Made by a program: the position numbers and the translations under genes. From assembly GCA_009760855.2 (NCBI GenBank), contig WPIO01000054.1, positions 2,827,501 through 2,891,500 on the forward strand: a stretch of 64,000 nucleotides of DNA. Direction: 5' to 3'. Below the pieces are notes generated by a model. The model was not told the origin of the DNA, made no database searches, and was given only the letters and a program-made list of their open reading frames with translations. This stretch comes from Cristatella mucedo. Lineage: Eukaryota > Bryozoa > Phylactolaemata > Cristatellidae. Of this stretch, positions 20,626-32,718 are shown one piece after another (position 1 is the first letter of the stretch; each line of letters begins with the position of its first letter).

Positions 20626-22004
20626 CTGAGCGGTGCCCCCTAGCAGGCACGTGACCGGAAGCGAATGGGTGGCGGGCACTGCCGGTCAAGCGACGATCGG
20701 CCAATGTTTCTTTTCGTATCAGTTTCGACATGTCCTCGTTTGTACTTCCGCCCCGGCGATGCGCAATCAATAAAGAGTGGCGAGCCCGCGTGCTCACTGC
20801 TGAGCGGACGCACCGATACGGCAGAGGCTATTTTACCATTCAACTGCCAGCGCCTCCCAACCGCTTCTATGTAGACGCCATTGGTTACGCCGTCCAGCCA
20901 CGGCACGCACTCCGCTCCAGCCGTCAACAGTTTACTGAAGTTGAAGGCCGATATAAACTTCCGGAGTGTTTTCCAAAAATTACTTCCGGAACTACCCTGC
21001 TGAATTACTTCCGGAATCAGAGGGTTCCTCATAATTCGCGATTGTCGCCGAGCACTGCAAGCTCTTCCGGAATACCTTAACTGCAATTAAAGCCTTTCCA
21101 TTAGTCTCTGCTGGAGAGTCTAGCTTCCTTAGTGATTTCTTCCTGCTTCTTTCCTGCTCGCGTTTTCAGTGCAATCAAAACGACTAGGGTGAGGCTGGCA
21201 CTGCATGAAGAATTGGCAAAGACTTAGAAGCTAGGCGTGATATTACGTTTGTGACCGGGACCAGGGCAACGTGACAGAAAAGACGAATCACAAGCGCCGT
21301 CACGTGCAAGTACTTTCTCATTGCTTTGCAAAGCATGGCGCGCGACTCGACAGACGGACTCGTTGAAGACGTGAGTCCGTGTTTATGGTGCACTAGAAAG
21401 TTGCGATATAAGAATCAGATGCTTAGGTGGTGTGGCTCTAATTTAATTCGGGAAAAAATGAGTAATATAAAAATGTAAAGGAAGGTGCACACCAGAGCTC
21501 TACTTCATTCTTCCCTAATAACTGCGATTGTCCCAAGATAAGTCTGAGAGTGGAGCAAGCAAGAAGCCAGGATGATAGGAAATCTGACCATTTAAACTTC
21601 CTATGCGAATCAAGACGGAGCAGGCTACAAACAGAACTGACGCAAAACTCACCAACGTAATACTTATTTTATGGATTGCTTGCTGAGTAAGAGGTACGGC
21701 GACAGGGTTTTACTTCAGCATTAGGCAGCTTTCCGGGTGTCGTCGCTTACACCTGGGCTGCAGCAAATACGATAGTTTGCACACTGATCATACACAGATT
21801 ATCTATAATCTGATATTTCTAGTCCCAAGCTCTTCTCTGGGCTATGGCAGCCAGACGGGACAGCGTCCGGTACAAAAAATGCGATCTTCAGCCTCGTTTC
21901 AGGTATTCTATGCTGGTTGCTGGCGAGAGCGTCTGCGTGTGGAAGCGGTGCGGCCGTCGCAATTCGGCAATGACGGATTATTGTCAGTGAACGTCTGCAA
22001 GATT
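20626..22004 (+). other. Copy B intron 2 remnant, broken at the mucin-exon acceptor
   Basis: Aligns with gene C intron 2 and with 1-587 of gene A up to GTGAACGTCTGC at about 21,987, which matches CCTAACGTCTGTCGTTCACAG of gene C. There the homology stops, and an inverted L2 fragment starts within about 20 bases. The mucin, microexon and FTP exons do not follow. Confidence 0.6.
20959..21072 (+). promoter_or_regulatory. Cluster of TTCCGGAA palindromes
   Basis: TTCCGGAA occurs at 20,984-20,991, 21,009-21,016 and 21,065-21,072, with a near copy TTCCGGAG at 20,959. The TTCNNGAA form fits heat-shock-factor or STAT-like half-site pairs, and CCGGAA is an ETS core. Gene C has only degraded forms near 52,200-52,320. 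The role is speculative. Confidence 0.3.
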
Positions 22005-22265
22005 TTTCTGAGAAAAAAAATAATACGAATACAACTGCTTGCATTGTGGTTAAGGTTTAAGTTAAGCGTACTAAAGGCACGGTCTCCAAATGATTTGAGG
22101 TTTGTAAAAGATATTGGTGACAAGTTGGATTCCAAACAGTGGGTAGTGTGATGCTTGGCCTGGTGGGGAGGTAGATATGATACGTAGGCTGGAGCCAACG
22201 AATTAAGGACCTTCCAATTGCATAGCAATCCAATGGCTTGCAATCGCATCGCAATCGCACAGCAC
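22005..22265 (-). mobile_element. L2-like fragment that terminates copy B
   Basis: On the minus strand, 22,265 to 22,005 encodes pieces such as NSLAPAYVSYLPPH and FTNLKSFGDRAFSTLN, the conserved end of L2-clade ORFs seen also at 60,200-60,430. It replaces the region where the mucin exon of copy B should begin. Confidence 0.7.
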
Positions 22266-23229
22266 ATGCTCTACTTTGTAAACCCAGTCGGTTCAATTGT
22301 TCGAGTCACGCACGCGTTTCGGAGTGAGCATGCAATACTATTGTGAAAGCTGCGGCTGCTCACCCCGAGGAAGACCGCAATCAGTCATACTTGGCGCCGG
22401 CTTTCACAAAATCTGACCGTTTAATTGCCGTGGTCAGCCACTAGAGACTCGGCGCAGCTCGCAGCAAGTCTCTTACCTGACTGTCAGCGTGTAGTCCTAA
22501 CGAGAACTTATCATGATTAGTTGTGCGCTGAACTTGTTGACTCGCTGTCAAGTCACTTTGTTGCGTTAAGCAACAAGCTATGCGGACGAACCCGCGGCAG
22601 CTGAGGATATCGGGCAGCAGCGATGCCGCCCGGGTGCCGCGGACCGCCGAATGGCACGATGTCGCGCGCAGGAGCTGTGGCCGCATTGCTCGGCTTTCGC
22701 TGCGTGAGTGGCATCGGAAGTCCAGAGCTAGAGGCTGTAACCTGTAGAGCCCTCAGCCTTGGCGAGCGTGTCGAACGCTAACTACGTGGTCTACCGTTGA
22801 ATATGCGATTGTGCCGACTTAGAAACCAACGCAGAACATTTTGCCTAGAAGGCATGCAACTCTTCAGCCTGATCCAATCAACATTCGTCATCATTTGCTT
22901 CGTCATTCTTAGCCAAAACTCCGCCATGGCTCAAGCAGGGCGCCGTCTGACCCCTGACGTCTGACCCCTGACGGCACGTCTGACCACGTCTGACCACGGA
23001 CGCCTGCGGAGCGGCTACCCAAGCCCAGTAGTGATGTACGATGGCAAACATGATGCGAAACCGCACGGCTCTCCGGAATTTTGGCCCGCTCCGCCATACA
23101 TTGTTGCTTTGTCGGCCCGCCGCTGTCTCGGCCGAGCGGCCGGAAATGATGCGGTCGTGCTCTAGTTAGCACCTTTTCCGTGCACTGTGCCGTCAACGGT
23201 TGCTGACAGAACTGTTTTCGATCAAACAA
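22266..23229. other. Spacer without recognisable genes
   Basis: Moderately GC-rich at 22,600-23,100, with only short open frames. A tandem octamer-like repeat lies at 22,944-23,000. No similarity to lectin exons is visible. Confidence 0.35.
22944..23000 (+). repeat. Short tandem repeat of CGTCTGACC
   Basis: CGTCTGACCCCTGA occurs twice in tandem, then after CGGCA comes CGTCTGACCA twice. Minisatellite-like; no function evident. Confidence 0.85.
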
Positions 23230-24762
23230 TACATATTTTCATAGTATAGTCATACTGTACTGCATATTATGTTTTTTCCATGTTAGTATGACACATAAAA
23301 TATATGTGAATATGAACTATACGTGTTGAGCTTTCCAAATATATTGTGTGTTTTGAACATTCTTAACCTCAAGTTATTTTACAAGTGAAAATTCCTAAAT
23401 TACCCTTTGTTCTACCTCCAAACAATAATGTTGCTGTACCTTTGAACTTCCAAAGGCACCACAACATGTTATTAATTTTGTATACCTATTTATTTTGTTA
23501 CAGTGACGTGAAGTAAGCGAAAGCATACAAAGAATAACATACTTCTATGGATAATTAAAAAAATGGTTTCGTCCGGAGGTATTCTATTTGTCCATACACT
23601 TTAACGCTTAACGAAGTTTACTTTTTTCAGATTAGCAATTAACGAAATTAAATGTTTAATTAACGGTTTATTAAAGCCGTTTTAAATAGCTAAGTGAAAT
23701 TATAAAATTCTTTATTTCAGCTCCGCCACAGGACGGCATCTTATAAAAAGAAGAGACAAACTGAGGAAGAAATTTGAGATTTAAATCAGGATGAGACGGA
23801 GTCGTTGCAGTTCACATGCAACACAGATGGCCTTCCGACTTGTCTCATTTGGCAAGAGAAACTTGCATGCAATTTGAAGTCAAATTTGAAGACACACTTC
23901 TCTACATAGCATACCCGATTCGCTGCCAAATATTCAACCGGTGACGCACGGAAAAATGCTGTTATAGAGCTTCAAAAATAAACACAACAGTCGAGTTCTA
24001 TGCTAAATGACTGGGCGCAACCTTCAAATAATGTAAATCTGGCAAGCTTCGCAATATCACTACAAATAACAAAAAGAGGGAAAACACTTTACAGATGGTG
24101 CGTACGTCAAAGATTGTTTCATAAGTGGAGCTGAATAACTGTTTCGTGATTTAAAAAACCAAAATAATGAAGAAAATCAAAGATTTGCCATTATCTTAGA
24201 AAACTGTACATGATATAAATTTTAAAATGTCTTCAAACGTAGCACAGATGCAAGTGGAAGACATTCAACTGGCTTCTGCTTTATAAATTGCTATGGATGG
24301 CCTGCTCTTAAGCGCTTCCTCTCTAACCGCACTGACACTCCTCTCTGGCTCACTGCTCCAGGATAAAGGGGCTCTAGCCCGCCGCCGAACAGCTCTTGTT
24401 CGCTCTAAAATTCAGCCAAGGCCATCAGGGTGCTACACTTTGGTCCCATTGATGTAACTATTGTAAATAGCTATTACTCAATAATTATAGCTATATTATT
24501 CTATTACGAGTTTTATTATTCTAGCAAGGGTGGCTAAAATACTTTAATGTGTTTTGTGCGAAACATTTGTATGTTTTTATATGAATACATATTATTTCAA
24601 ATTTAAAGCTATTTATTTTAAATCAAAAATAAAATTTATATATCTAATTATAATCAAATACCATAATATTGAGTTATAAATCTTAGTGGCTCTTCAAAAA
24701 CTGGAAAATTTTGTAAATTTTAACTTTTGGCTCTTGCGTCTCAAAAGGTTGCCGACCCCAGG
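23230..24762 (+). mobile_element. Degraded hAT-family DNA transposon
   Basis: An AT-rich block containing a hAT transposase relic (next entry) and ending in GGTTGCCGACCCC at 24,747-24,759. That end, preceded by TTTTGGCTCTTGCGTCTC, resembles the GGGTCGGCAACC termini of one group of animal hAT elements. I did not find the opposite terminus, so the left limit is a guess at the AT-content change. Confidence 0.5.
23838..24345 (+). pseudogene. hAT transposase relic with BED-finger end
   Basis: Read in one frame from 23,838: CLIWQEKLACNLKSNLKTHF then FAAKYSTGDARKNAV, SSSMLNDWAQPSNNVNLASF and ISLQITKRGKTLYRW, with stops TAG, TAA and TGA between. After a frameshift, KIKDLPLS*KTVHDI and QMQVEDIQLAS follow. 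The order fits a BED zinc finger followed by the N-terminal part of hAT transposases (NLKxHFxTxH, then the KRGKPF-like and PLSxxTV segments). The second finger cysteine is tryptophan. It is dead: at least four disruptions. Confidence 0.65.
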
Positions 24763-24906
24763 CCTAGAAGGTAAGGTGCTCGATCTTCACGACCAAAATC
24801 ACGGGTTCGAACTCTGCATTGGGCGTGAATCTTTGGTGTTAACTGAAAGCAGTAATGATGGCCGCCAAGGTTCTTCTGCTGCTATAAAAACGAGGCTACA
24901 AAATTA
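24763..24906 (+). mobile_element. tRNA-derived SINE
   Basis: AAGGTGCTCGATCTTCACGACC, then a B-box-like GGTTCGAACTC, GGGCGTGAATC and the family tail AGTAATGATGGCCGCCAAGG plus GCTGCTATAAAAACGAGGC. The same order recurs at 26,235, 34,258 and 37,858, and inverted at 40,825, 45,840 and 52,640. It lies directly against the hAT terminus. Confidence 0.65.
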
Positions 24907-25155
24907 GCTAACATATGATTCGCGTGCTGTAGCCTATAATTTTGATTTTACATTGTGTGAAAGATTGCATTGAGATTGAGAAAGAAAGCATTTCCTATCT
25001 GAGGCATGAATTAAACGAATACTATTTAATACAAACTAGAAAGCACTAATAGATGCTCTAAATTACTCTGGTCACTCTGTGACTTGCTTTTGGCATTCAA
25101 CATAAGTCTACAAAAAAGCTAGCAATGACGTGCATTGCATTCATATGATTCGCAC

Positions 25156-26234
<1,079 letters not shown>

Positions 26235-26400
26235 CCTAACTCGGTAAAGGCTCACTAGGTAAAGCGGTTGCTTTTTACGACCTTGGCCCCGAGGTCATGG
26301 GTTCAAATCCAGACGTGGGCGATCCTTTATCACCCATGCGAGCAATGTTGATTGCCGCAAAGGCTCATCTGTAGCTATACAAAAAGAAGCTGTGTAATCA
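26235..26400 (+). mobile_element. tRNA-derived SINE
   Basis: AGGTAAAGCGGTTGCTTTTTACGACC (A-box side), the self-complementary GACCTTGGCCCCGAGGTC, a B box GGTTCAAATCC, GTGGGCGATCCTTTATC and the tail with GCTATACAAAAAGAAGC. This is the best preserved head of the family in the window. Confidence 0.75.
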
Positions 26401-26739
26401 GATTGCATAATTCAGCAAGCAGAATTTGGGCAGTATCAGATTTACCGAATTTAGGCAGCCCTGGTTGGTCTAGCTGGCAATGCATATAAGTTATTCAACG
26501 GCTCGTATCTTCCAACTAAAAGTACCTGCGATCTACAAGGGTCAGTAGTTGGATAATACTTATTTCCGTCTGTAATTCAACTTAGTACGAGGACTAGGTG
26601 GTCATTTTGCAGGCATCTCAAGCAACAAAGGGAATGACAGGAGCATAGCTGAGGCTGGAGAGAGCATTCCGTAAAGCGAGTAGCAGCTCAGGATTTGCTA
26701 GAATGAATTTCCCATAGACATAAGGAAGAGAGTAGATAT

Positions 26740-27105
26740 CATTGCATTATAAATTTGAAAGTGAAAACCGTATATGTGGTATGCGTAAATAGCTAGATTC
26801 GGAACAGAGGGTGGCACAATGCATGGTCTAGTGGGGAACTTGAACTAATTGGTAGGATGGAGCTAAAGAATTTCTGGACCTAAAGAGACTGACCAAATCT
26901 TGATGTCGACGCTTTGCTTGACTGGAAGCCAGTACAGGTTGGTGAGAGGTAGTGTGATGTGGCAGCTGCAAAGCTCATAACGGACAAGACTAGTGGCAGA
27001 GTTTCCCATCGACTGTAATCGCATGAGTGCAAAAGATAGATAGAGTGCCTGTACACCAGCAAGCTGTGAGTTACAGAAGTCAAGACGGAGTGTCATGCAG
27101 CTCTG
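26740..27105 (-). mobile_element. L2-like element fragment
   Basis: On the minus strand the frames hold LDFCNSQLAGVQALYL and LTNLYWLPVKQSVDIKIW, the conserved LDYCNSLLAG and LHWLPVKQRIDFK segments of L2-clade ORFs. Flanking minus-strand sequence towards 26,800 follows the same element. Confidence 0.7.
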
Positions 27106-27109
27106 GTCG

Positions 27110-27262
27110 TGCTGGCTGCAGTGCTTGATGGGCTCCAGTTTTCGCTCAAGTTTTCTATTAAATTGTCAACAAAAAGAATCAGCCGGCCCAACTAACTTCT
27201 TGATGTGAGAGAACGCCTGCGAGAGATCTTCATATTCATTTGCTACCTCCTCCAAGCCAACC
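27110..27262 (+). pseudogene. 3' flank remnant of copy B
   Basis: GCAGTGCTTGATGGGCTCCAGTTTT followed by CAGCCGGCCCAACTAACTT and GAGAGAACGCC align with the downstream flanks of gene C (about 58,768) and copy D (about 63,110-63,230). This is the expected far end of copy B, so its missing exons were lost or replaced between 22.0 and 27.1 kb. Confidence 0.55.
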
Positions 27263-28885
27263 TGTAAGGTCGCTGGTGTAGCTGAGCTGTCCGAAATCAG
27301 AATAGGCAGAATGGGCAGGTCTATCTGTTACCGAATGCATACCTGTAGCTGCTTAGGCTGTGAGAGCACTATTCAAAACTCTCCTGCCTAGCACTCACAT
27401 GGGCTTTACGATTTTGTGGAGTTACAGACTAAGATATGATTTTATTACATTACATGATGCAAAAAACAATGCCTCGCTTCAGCTCGAAGCGTTGCCGGAA
27501 GCAACGGCTGGGTGCCATGGAACGTCCTACCATTTGGTCATTTTTTCTGATTTAGCTTTTGCCCGCAGTAACTGAAAACTGACTTCACAGGGTGCTTTGA
27601 GAGATCGAAGAACTTCCGCTCCCATACTTCCGTTGGTAGTTGGTCGCAACTGATCTGTCGAGCTCAATTAAGTAAGATCACGATTATGCAGCTCAACCAC
27701 CGTTCAGAGGAGTCCGTTGGAAAATCCAGGTTAGACAAGCTGCGAAAATACCTGCAATAGAATTTGTGCGTAGTGATTCCATGCTCACCTTGAACACTTG
27801 CTTGCATCGTTGAAGCCTGGATTTTCATTTGTGGGAAGACTTGCACGATCTATATTATCTGTCTTTATTTTTTGGGTGACCCCTGGCGAGATTTTTATGC
27901 AAGTGGAACTTGACGCATGATTATTTATAGATTACGAAGAGAAATTAGTGTTTTTATTCATTAAGACTACATTGTTTCTAATAAAGTAGAAATAGAATAA
28001 TATTTAATTGTCTGTGACAGTCGGAATGGGGCGTATAATTCAGGATGAACCCAGGTCAGTGCCCCTCACTATGGGAAATCTAAAGGCGGGGCATTATTTT
28101 CCAGGTCCAACTCCTCAGTCTCCATTGTAGCTCTTCGGCATAAATTTCAGCACCACCCCCGTGTTGCTACCTGACGATTATTAATTGTGTGAACAGCTAA
28201 TGGCAGGTTGCGAGTCGCAGCTACGAGCGACCGTGGGCAAATCGCAGCGAGCAGGTCAGGTTACTTACATGAAGCCAGTGATGGAAGTGATGAAAGTGAT
28301 GACTGCAGCATCAGGCTGCATTATGATCATGCATTGATGGAAAGTAGGTGCACGGCAAGGAGATATCTGCCGTAGCCTTAGAGATCTACAGGCATTTTAG
28401 TAGGTAATCAACAAAATCGAGCTTACTCTGATCTTTTCATTGATGATCTAGAAAAAATACAAGTGAAAGGGTAAAACAAAAGAGATTTAACTCCGGTCAT
28501 TAACCATGGAGAAATCATAAAAACTTGCGTGGGTATGTTTCCCAAATTATAAAGTGCGAATAGGGACAAATTCAAATTTAATGTTTATCACACTGATCAT
28601 ATAGGATGCATTAATCTGGTTTTGCTTTACCTGCTTCTTTCTCGGTCTCCTCCGACTCCACTGGCTGCACCAGGCTACGTGCAAAGCATTGATGAAGTAT
28701 ACAATCCTTGGAAAATGTATGACTGAGATAATCACAGGCATTTGGAACTGCAGAGTTTTGCTAGCAGGTATGTCAAGGTTGAGTATGCAGTGTCGAGCTT
28801 TTTTCCGACTACCTATGCAATCACTACTTCTCACCAAAAGTGTCTTTTCTCCGGTGGGTCTACGTTTACCGGAATTTTTCCTCCA
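27263..28885. other. Spacer without recognisable genes
   Basis: AT-rich; only short open frames; no conserved block shared with gene copies was found. Confidence 0.35.
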
Positions 28886-29035
28886 TCTTCCGAGCTGGTT
28901 TGGTCTAACGGTTAAGGTGGTCGCTTCGACCAAGGTCTGACTCAGGTCGTGAGCTCAAACCCCGAGGCATATGCCCAGCACCTGAATAGAGATTAAGTTC
29001 TCTTGGGGCGCTATATAAATACATTGTATTTAATT
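28886..29035 (+). mobile_element. tRNA-derived SINE with L2-type tail
   Basis: Head GCTGGTTTGGTCTAACGGTTAAGG (A-box-like TGGTCTAACGG) and B-box-like GAGCTCAAACCCC. The tail AGAGATTAAGTTCTCTTGGGGCGCTATATAAATA is the same type as the L2 3' end in this window. Sharing a tail with a partner LINE is the known way tRNA SINEs are mobilised. Confidence 0.7.
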
Positions 29036-30069
29036 ATATCTGTGCTTGTGTCTCCTACATGATGTTTATTTTCTGTCCACTAGTGTAGTAATTTTCAATT
29101 GAAGCTGGAACACCACTTAAATCATCAACGTTATTAATACAGTACAGTCTATGCCTCCAAAAAACCATAGATACTAAGCTCGTGTTACACTGAACACTTT
29201 TTATGGCGCTCGAGGCCTTAGACGGCTTTCGGTGTCGATTTGGGTAGTAGATCATTAAGAGCAGAGCTGTCAGGAAAACTCTCTCATGCTTGCAATATGA
29301 GCTTTTCTTATGAGATATCTTGACAATGTTGGCATTGCTAGCTTTGCCGATGTGATTTTTAGCCCATGCACGATACTATGAGCAGAGATAATGAGCCGAT
29401 CTGCCCACATTGGTGCTATAATTAGCAACCAGTATACACATCCTGTCGCTTCGATCTGAGTTATCACTGTTTTGTATGGTGACATTATATTGGATGGCGG
29501 CTAGCTGCTGGAGTCGTTTGTGATTTAAATTCTTAGCACTGCCGCTATGTAGTCAAGCTCCGACTCGAGTAATGGGTCAAACAATATTGTATCAAGGTTC
29601 GCCCACTGACAAAGATCCTGCATCTAGCAGAACAATAGCTGCTTTAAAGTCTCCAAGCAGAAATTCTGCCAGGGAAAAGACGTATTCGTGAATATGTATA
29701 AATCAGCAAACAATTTATTTTCATGTAAATTATTTGTAACTCATAAGCACATTAACCCAATGTTTTTTGGAAACAAGTAAAAGATAGTTGTCACCGTTAC
29801 ATTGATGGTTGAAAAACGAAAGATACATCAGACCTGTGGTGAAACGCACCAGCCTTTGAAGGCATATCCTGGTCCGTTGATTGCGGTTCAGGAGATGACA
29901 ATAAGAAAACTTTGAAGAGAAAAGCATTTTAATACTGAGCTGTCCTTCCCGTAACTTAAAACTATCAGGATTTTAGTCTTTAACTTGTTTTTAAAAGTGC
30001 CCAAACACAATATTCTCATTAAACAATGCTATTCAATTCCAACCATTTGCCTCCACGTATTATGTAACG

Positions 30070-30600
30070 TTAATTTTTGTGTCCCTTAATTGTTTGGCTC
30101 CCCCCAACCAATCATATCTACTGGCTTAGCAGGTTAAGCATCAAACCGCCTGCTATTCGGAATCTAACTGAGTACACATAGCTTGAGCAAACCTCGAATC
30201 CTTCGGAGACCGTGCCTTTTGCTCGTGTGTTCCCACAGCTTGGAATTCACTCCAGACCTCCGTCGTGGCATCTGACTTAGTCGGAATTAAAGAATAGCTT
30301 AAAAGTGCATATATTTAGGACAGCATTCAGCCAGGTCACTGTGATTCGTCCTTTAAGTGCTCATGCTTGGTGACACTGCTTCATGCTGGCACAAACGACA
30401 CTTGCATGCTGACCCTGTGCACCTCACACCTAACCATGCAATTCTCGTTGGTTATTAAGCATTATACCACTCACCACTCGATCATTCATTCGTTGTAGCC
30501 ATTGTGACGCTTCTACCACATTTTAAGTTCTCTGAAGGTGCTTTATTAAATGAGTCATCATTGTTACTATTAATAATAACGTCGTTAAATAATAAGCATA
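30070..30600 (+). mobile_element. L2-like element fragment inside the first R unit
   Basis: TTGTTTGGCTCCCCCCAACC to TTTATTAAATGAGTC..ATTAATAATAAC. It includes the CTTGCATGCTGACCCTGTGCA block and the AAGTTCTCTGAAGGTGCTTTATTAAA tail found in other L2 copies. Confidence 0.65.
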
Positions 30601-32169
30601 CTATTTCATGAGAAGAGCTTCCTATGCTACGTACACCATAAACGGGCATTGTAGCTGCTGCAACTATGTTATATGCGTCCTACGATTCCCCCTGTGAAGC
30701 CTCTCTTGACATAAATGTTTGGGGTACATCTTGGATTAGCTCTAATCGCAACTTATTTGAAAGTTAGCAAATTTTGAAGCGAGTTCCCGGCCTTCAAAGC
30801 ATATATAATAAAAAAAACTTAGGAGGCCGGACGTACCTCCATACCTCACCAACTCAGGTCGAGGGTTGAGTCATTGACTTCGTTTCGGGAAGAGGGAACA
30901 CGTGACTTTGCGATCCGTACCAGTTTCCGTTACTTAAAGAAATTTCGAGGCTGATATATGCAGATGCCTAACTGTTTCCCACGTCACGCACCTAAATCAC
31001 CCAAGGTGATGCTTGTGAGCTTGCCATGTGCGAACGGCACTTTTGTGCTGAAGTCGTAAGAAAGAGTTTTCCTATATATGAATAAGCCTCTAACGAGCGA
31101 AGGTGCAGCATTTTTTCCAGTGGTTTTTTAAATGAATGGCTGTGAATGCTGTTTATTGGTTTACTTACTTTGTGAATGAGTAGCATTGCTTTTGATTCAC
31201 TTGAAAACTTAAGACGTTAAGTTCATCAATAACTGCCTACAAATCTGGAAAACTCTGTTTGTGCTTTGGTTGATAAGATCACTTAAAGTCTATAGATAGC
31301 TGGAATACGGTGGTTGCAAAACGTGAACTGCTGCTTCGGATCACTTGTTTTGCGTCCAGGATACTAGCTAGCTGTTCTATGTAGAGCCTTAACATAAGGT
31401 AAAAGACAAGTAATTCCTTTACTTTAATACACGTGACATTTCAGGCAGTCTAATAAATAAAAATAATCTTCAATGGTCACTGCTTCAATAGCAATTTATA
31501 TGAATATATAGGAAACAGAATTAATATGGCTAAGTCTTTTTTTGTAGCCTTCTACTCAGAAAGCAATGTTCTCAAGCAGCTGTATTTACTTACACTGCAA
31601 CCAAGTCCTGAGTGATGGTAGCAACTTTCTTATCCAAGCCAATTAATCGAAGGCCGTATTAGATTAAGAGCAGCTGTATTAGGAGACTCTTGTTTACATT
31701 GTAACACATGCTATTAAATGTATTGATTGCACTAGGAAGAATGCTTTTTGACGCGAAGTCTTAGGGAGGAGTTTTTTGAGGTTGACTCAAAACCATGCAT
31801 CTCAATAGATAAAGTTAAATATTCCACATTATGGGTATCTTCCAGCACTATCCATTTTAGGAAAACAAGAATGAGTTGAATTGGCTTTATTAAGCAGCAA
31901 CCTTTGGCATATAATTCAGCGTCGCATACCAGGTTTTAAATGTCTTTATCGAAAAAGCTTTTACGGTTTGAGTGAATTGATTTGCTTTGTATAAGCTTTT
32001 ATAATCGTGGATAATCGTGATCGAACATGAGCGACTCTACCAAGCTCGAGAGCTATCTACCTCGAGAGCGATTTCGGCCAACTCAAAGCTCGATGTGGAC
32101 CTTTACCTAATTTCTCCGTGATACGGTTGGGTATCTCGGAGCGATCTTCGTTCTGACTACTTATGAGCT

Positions 32170-32718
32170 GTCCTCAGATTATTGGCCACCGGAACGGGCT
32201 CCCAGTAAAGCAGCATGTCGACTTCAGGGTTCGCGTGCTTAAGGGCCCGTCGTTCCTTGGAAACAGCCTAGCAGTCACATCTGCTCTGCCAAATTGCCAA
32301 GCATTGTAGCAATAACTTTTCAGATTATATTAGTTAACCTATACTTGACATTAACCTCAAATCCTCTGTGAGCTTTAATTTCTTTCGAATGCACAAAAAG
32401 ATTGGAACTCACTTTCGACCTGCGTCATGACAAATCCTGACTGAACGACTTAAAAAAGAAGCTAACGACTCATATTGTACTCGCATCGTACGAATAATTT
32501 CTCCTTGCGTGCTTATGCATGCTGACAGTGGGCACAGTGTCTTTAAAGATTTCTGAATGCTGACCATGTGCTTGTGATCTCCAATCTTATTATGCTTGTT
32601 GTCACCGACCATGCAACCACTCGTTCAACCAGCCGTCCTTTGAAGCAAGTGTAAAGTGCCTATACAGAAATGGAGTTCTCAGAGGCGATATATCTACAGT
32701 ATTCTTATAACAAATACC
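32170..32718 (+). mobile_element. L2-like element fragment between R units 1 and 2
   Basis: Begins in degraded coding sequence (ATTATTGGCCACCGGAACGG corresponds to the LHWLPVK region). It continues with AACTCACTTTCGACCTGCG and TGCATGCTGAC, and ends with GAGTTCTCAGAGGCGATATAT. Heavily mutated. Confidence 0.6.

Larger units (their letters stand above)
17150..21985 (+). repeat. Segmental duplication partner of 48,370-53,410
   Basis: Promoter, exon 1, intron 1, exon 2 and intron 2 of copy B align in order with gene C. Landmarks: GGTGACTGG(C/A)(G/A)GAAACTAAAGTGG at about 17,428 and 48,616; GCGATCCGCAG at about 18,530 and 49,800; TTGGCAAGAACTA-like blocks at about 19,820 and 51,060; CTCCTCAGAATCG at 20,613 and 51,872. 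Divergence is substantial, with many indels. Confidence 0.85.

Noticed and set aside
26235-26320. Candidate tRNA gene (A and B boxes, pairing arms)
   Set aside because: The same head with SINE tail recurs at many places in both orientations, and acceptor-stem pairing is lacking; it is a SINE.
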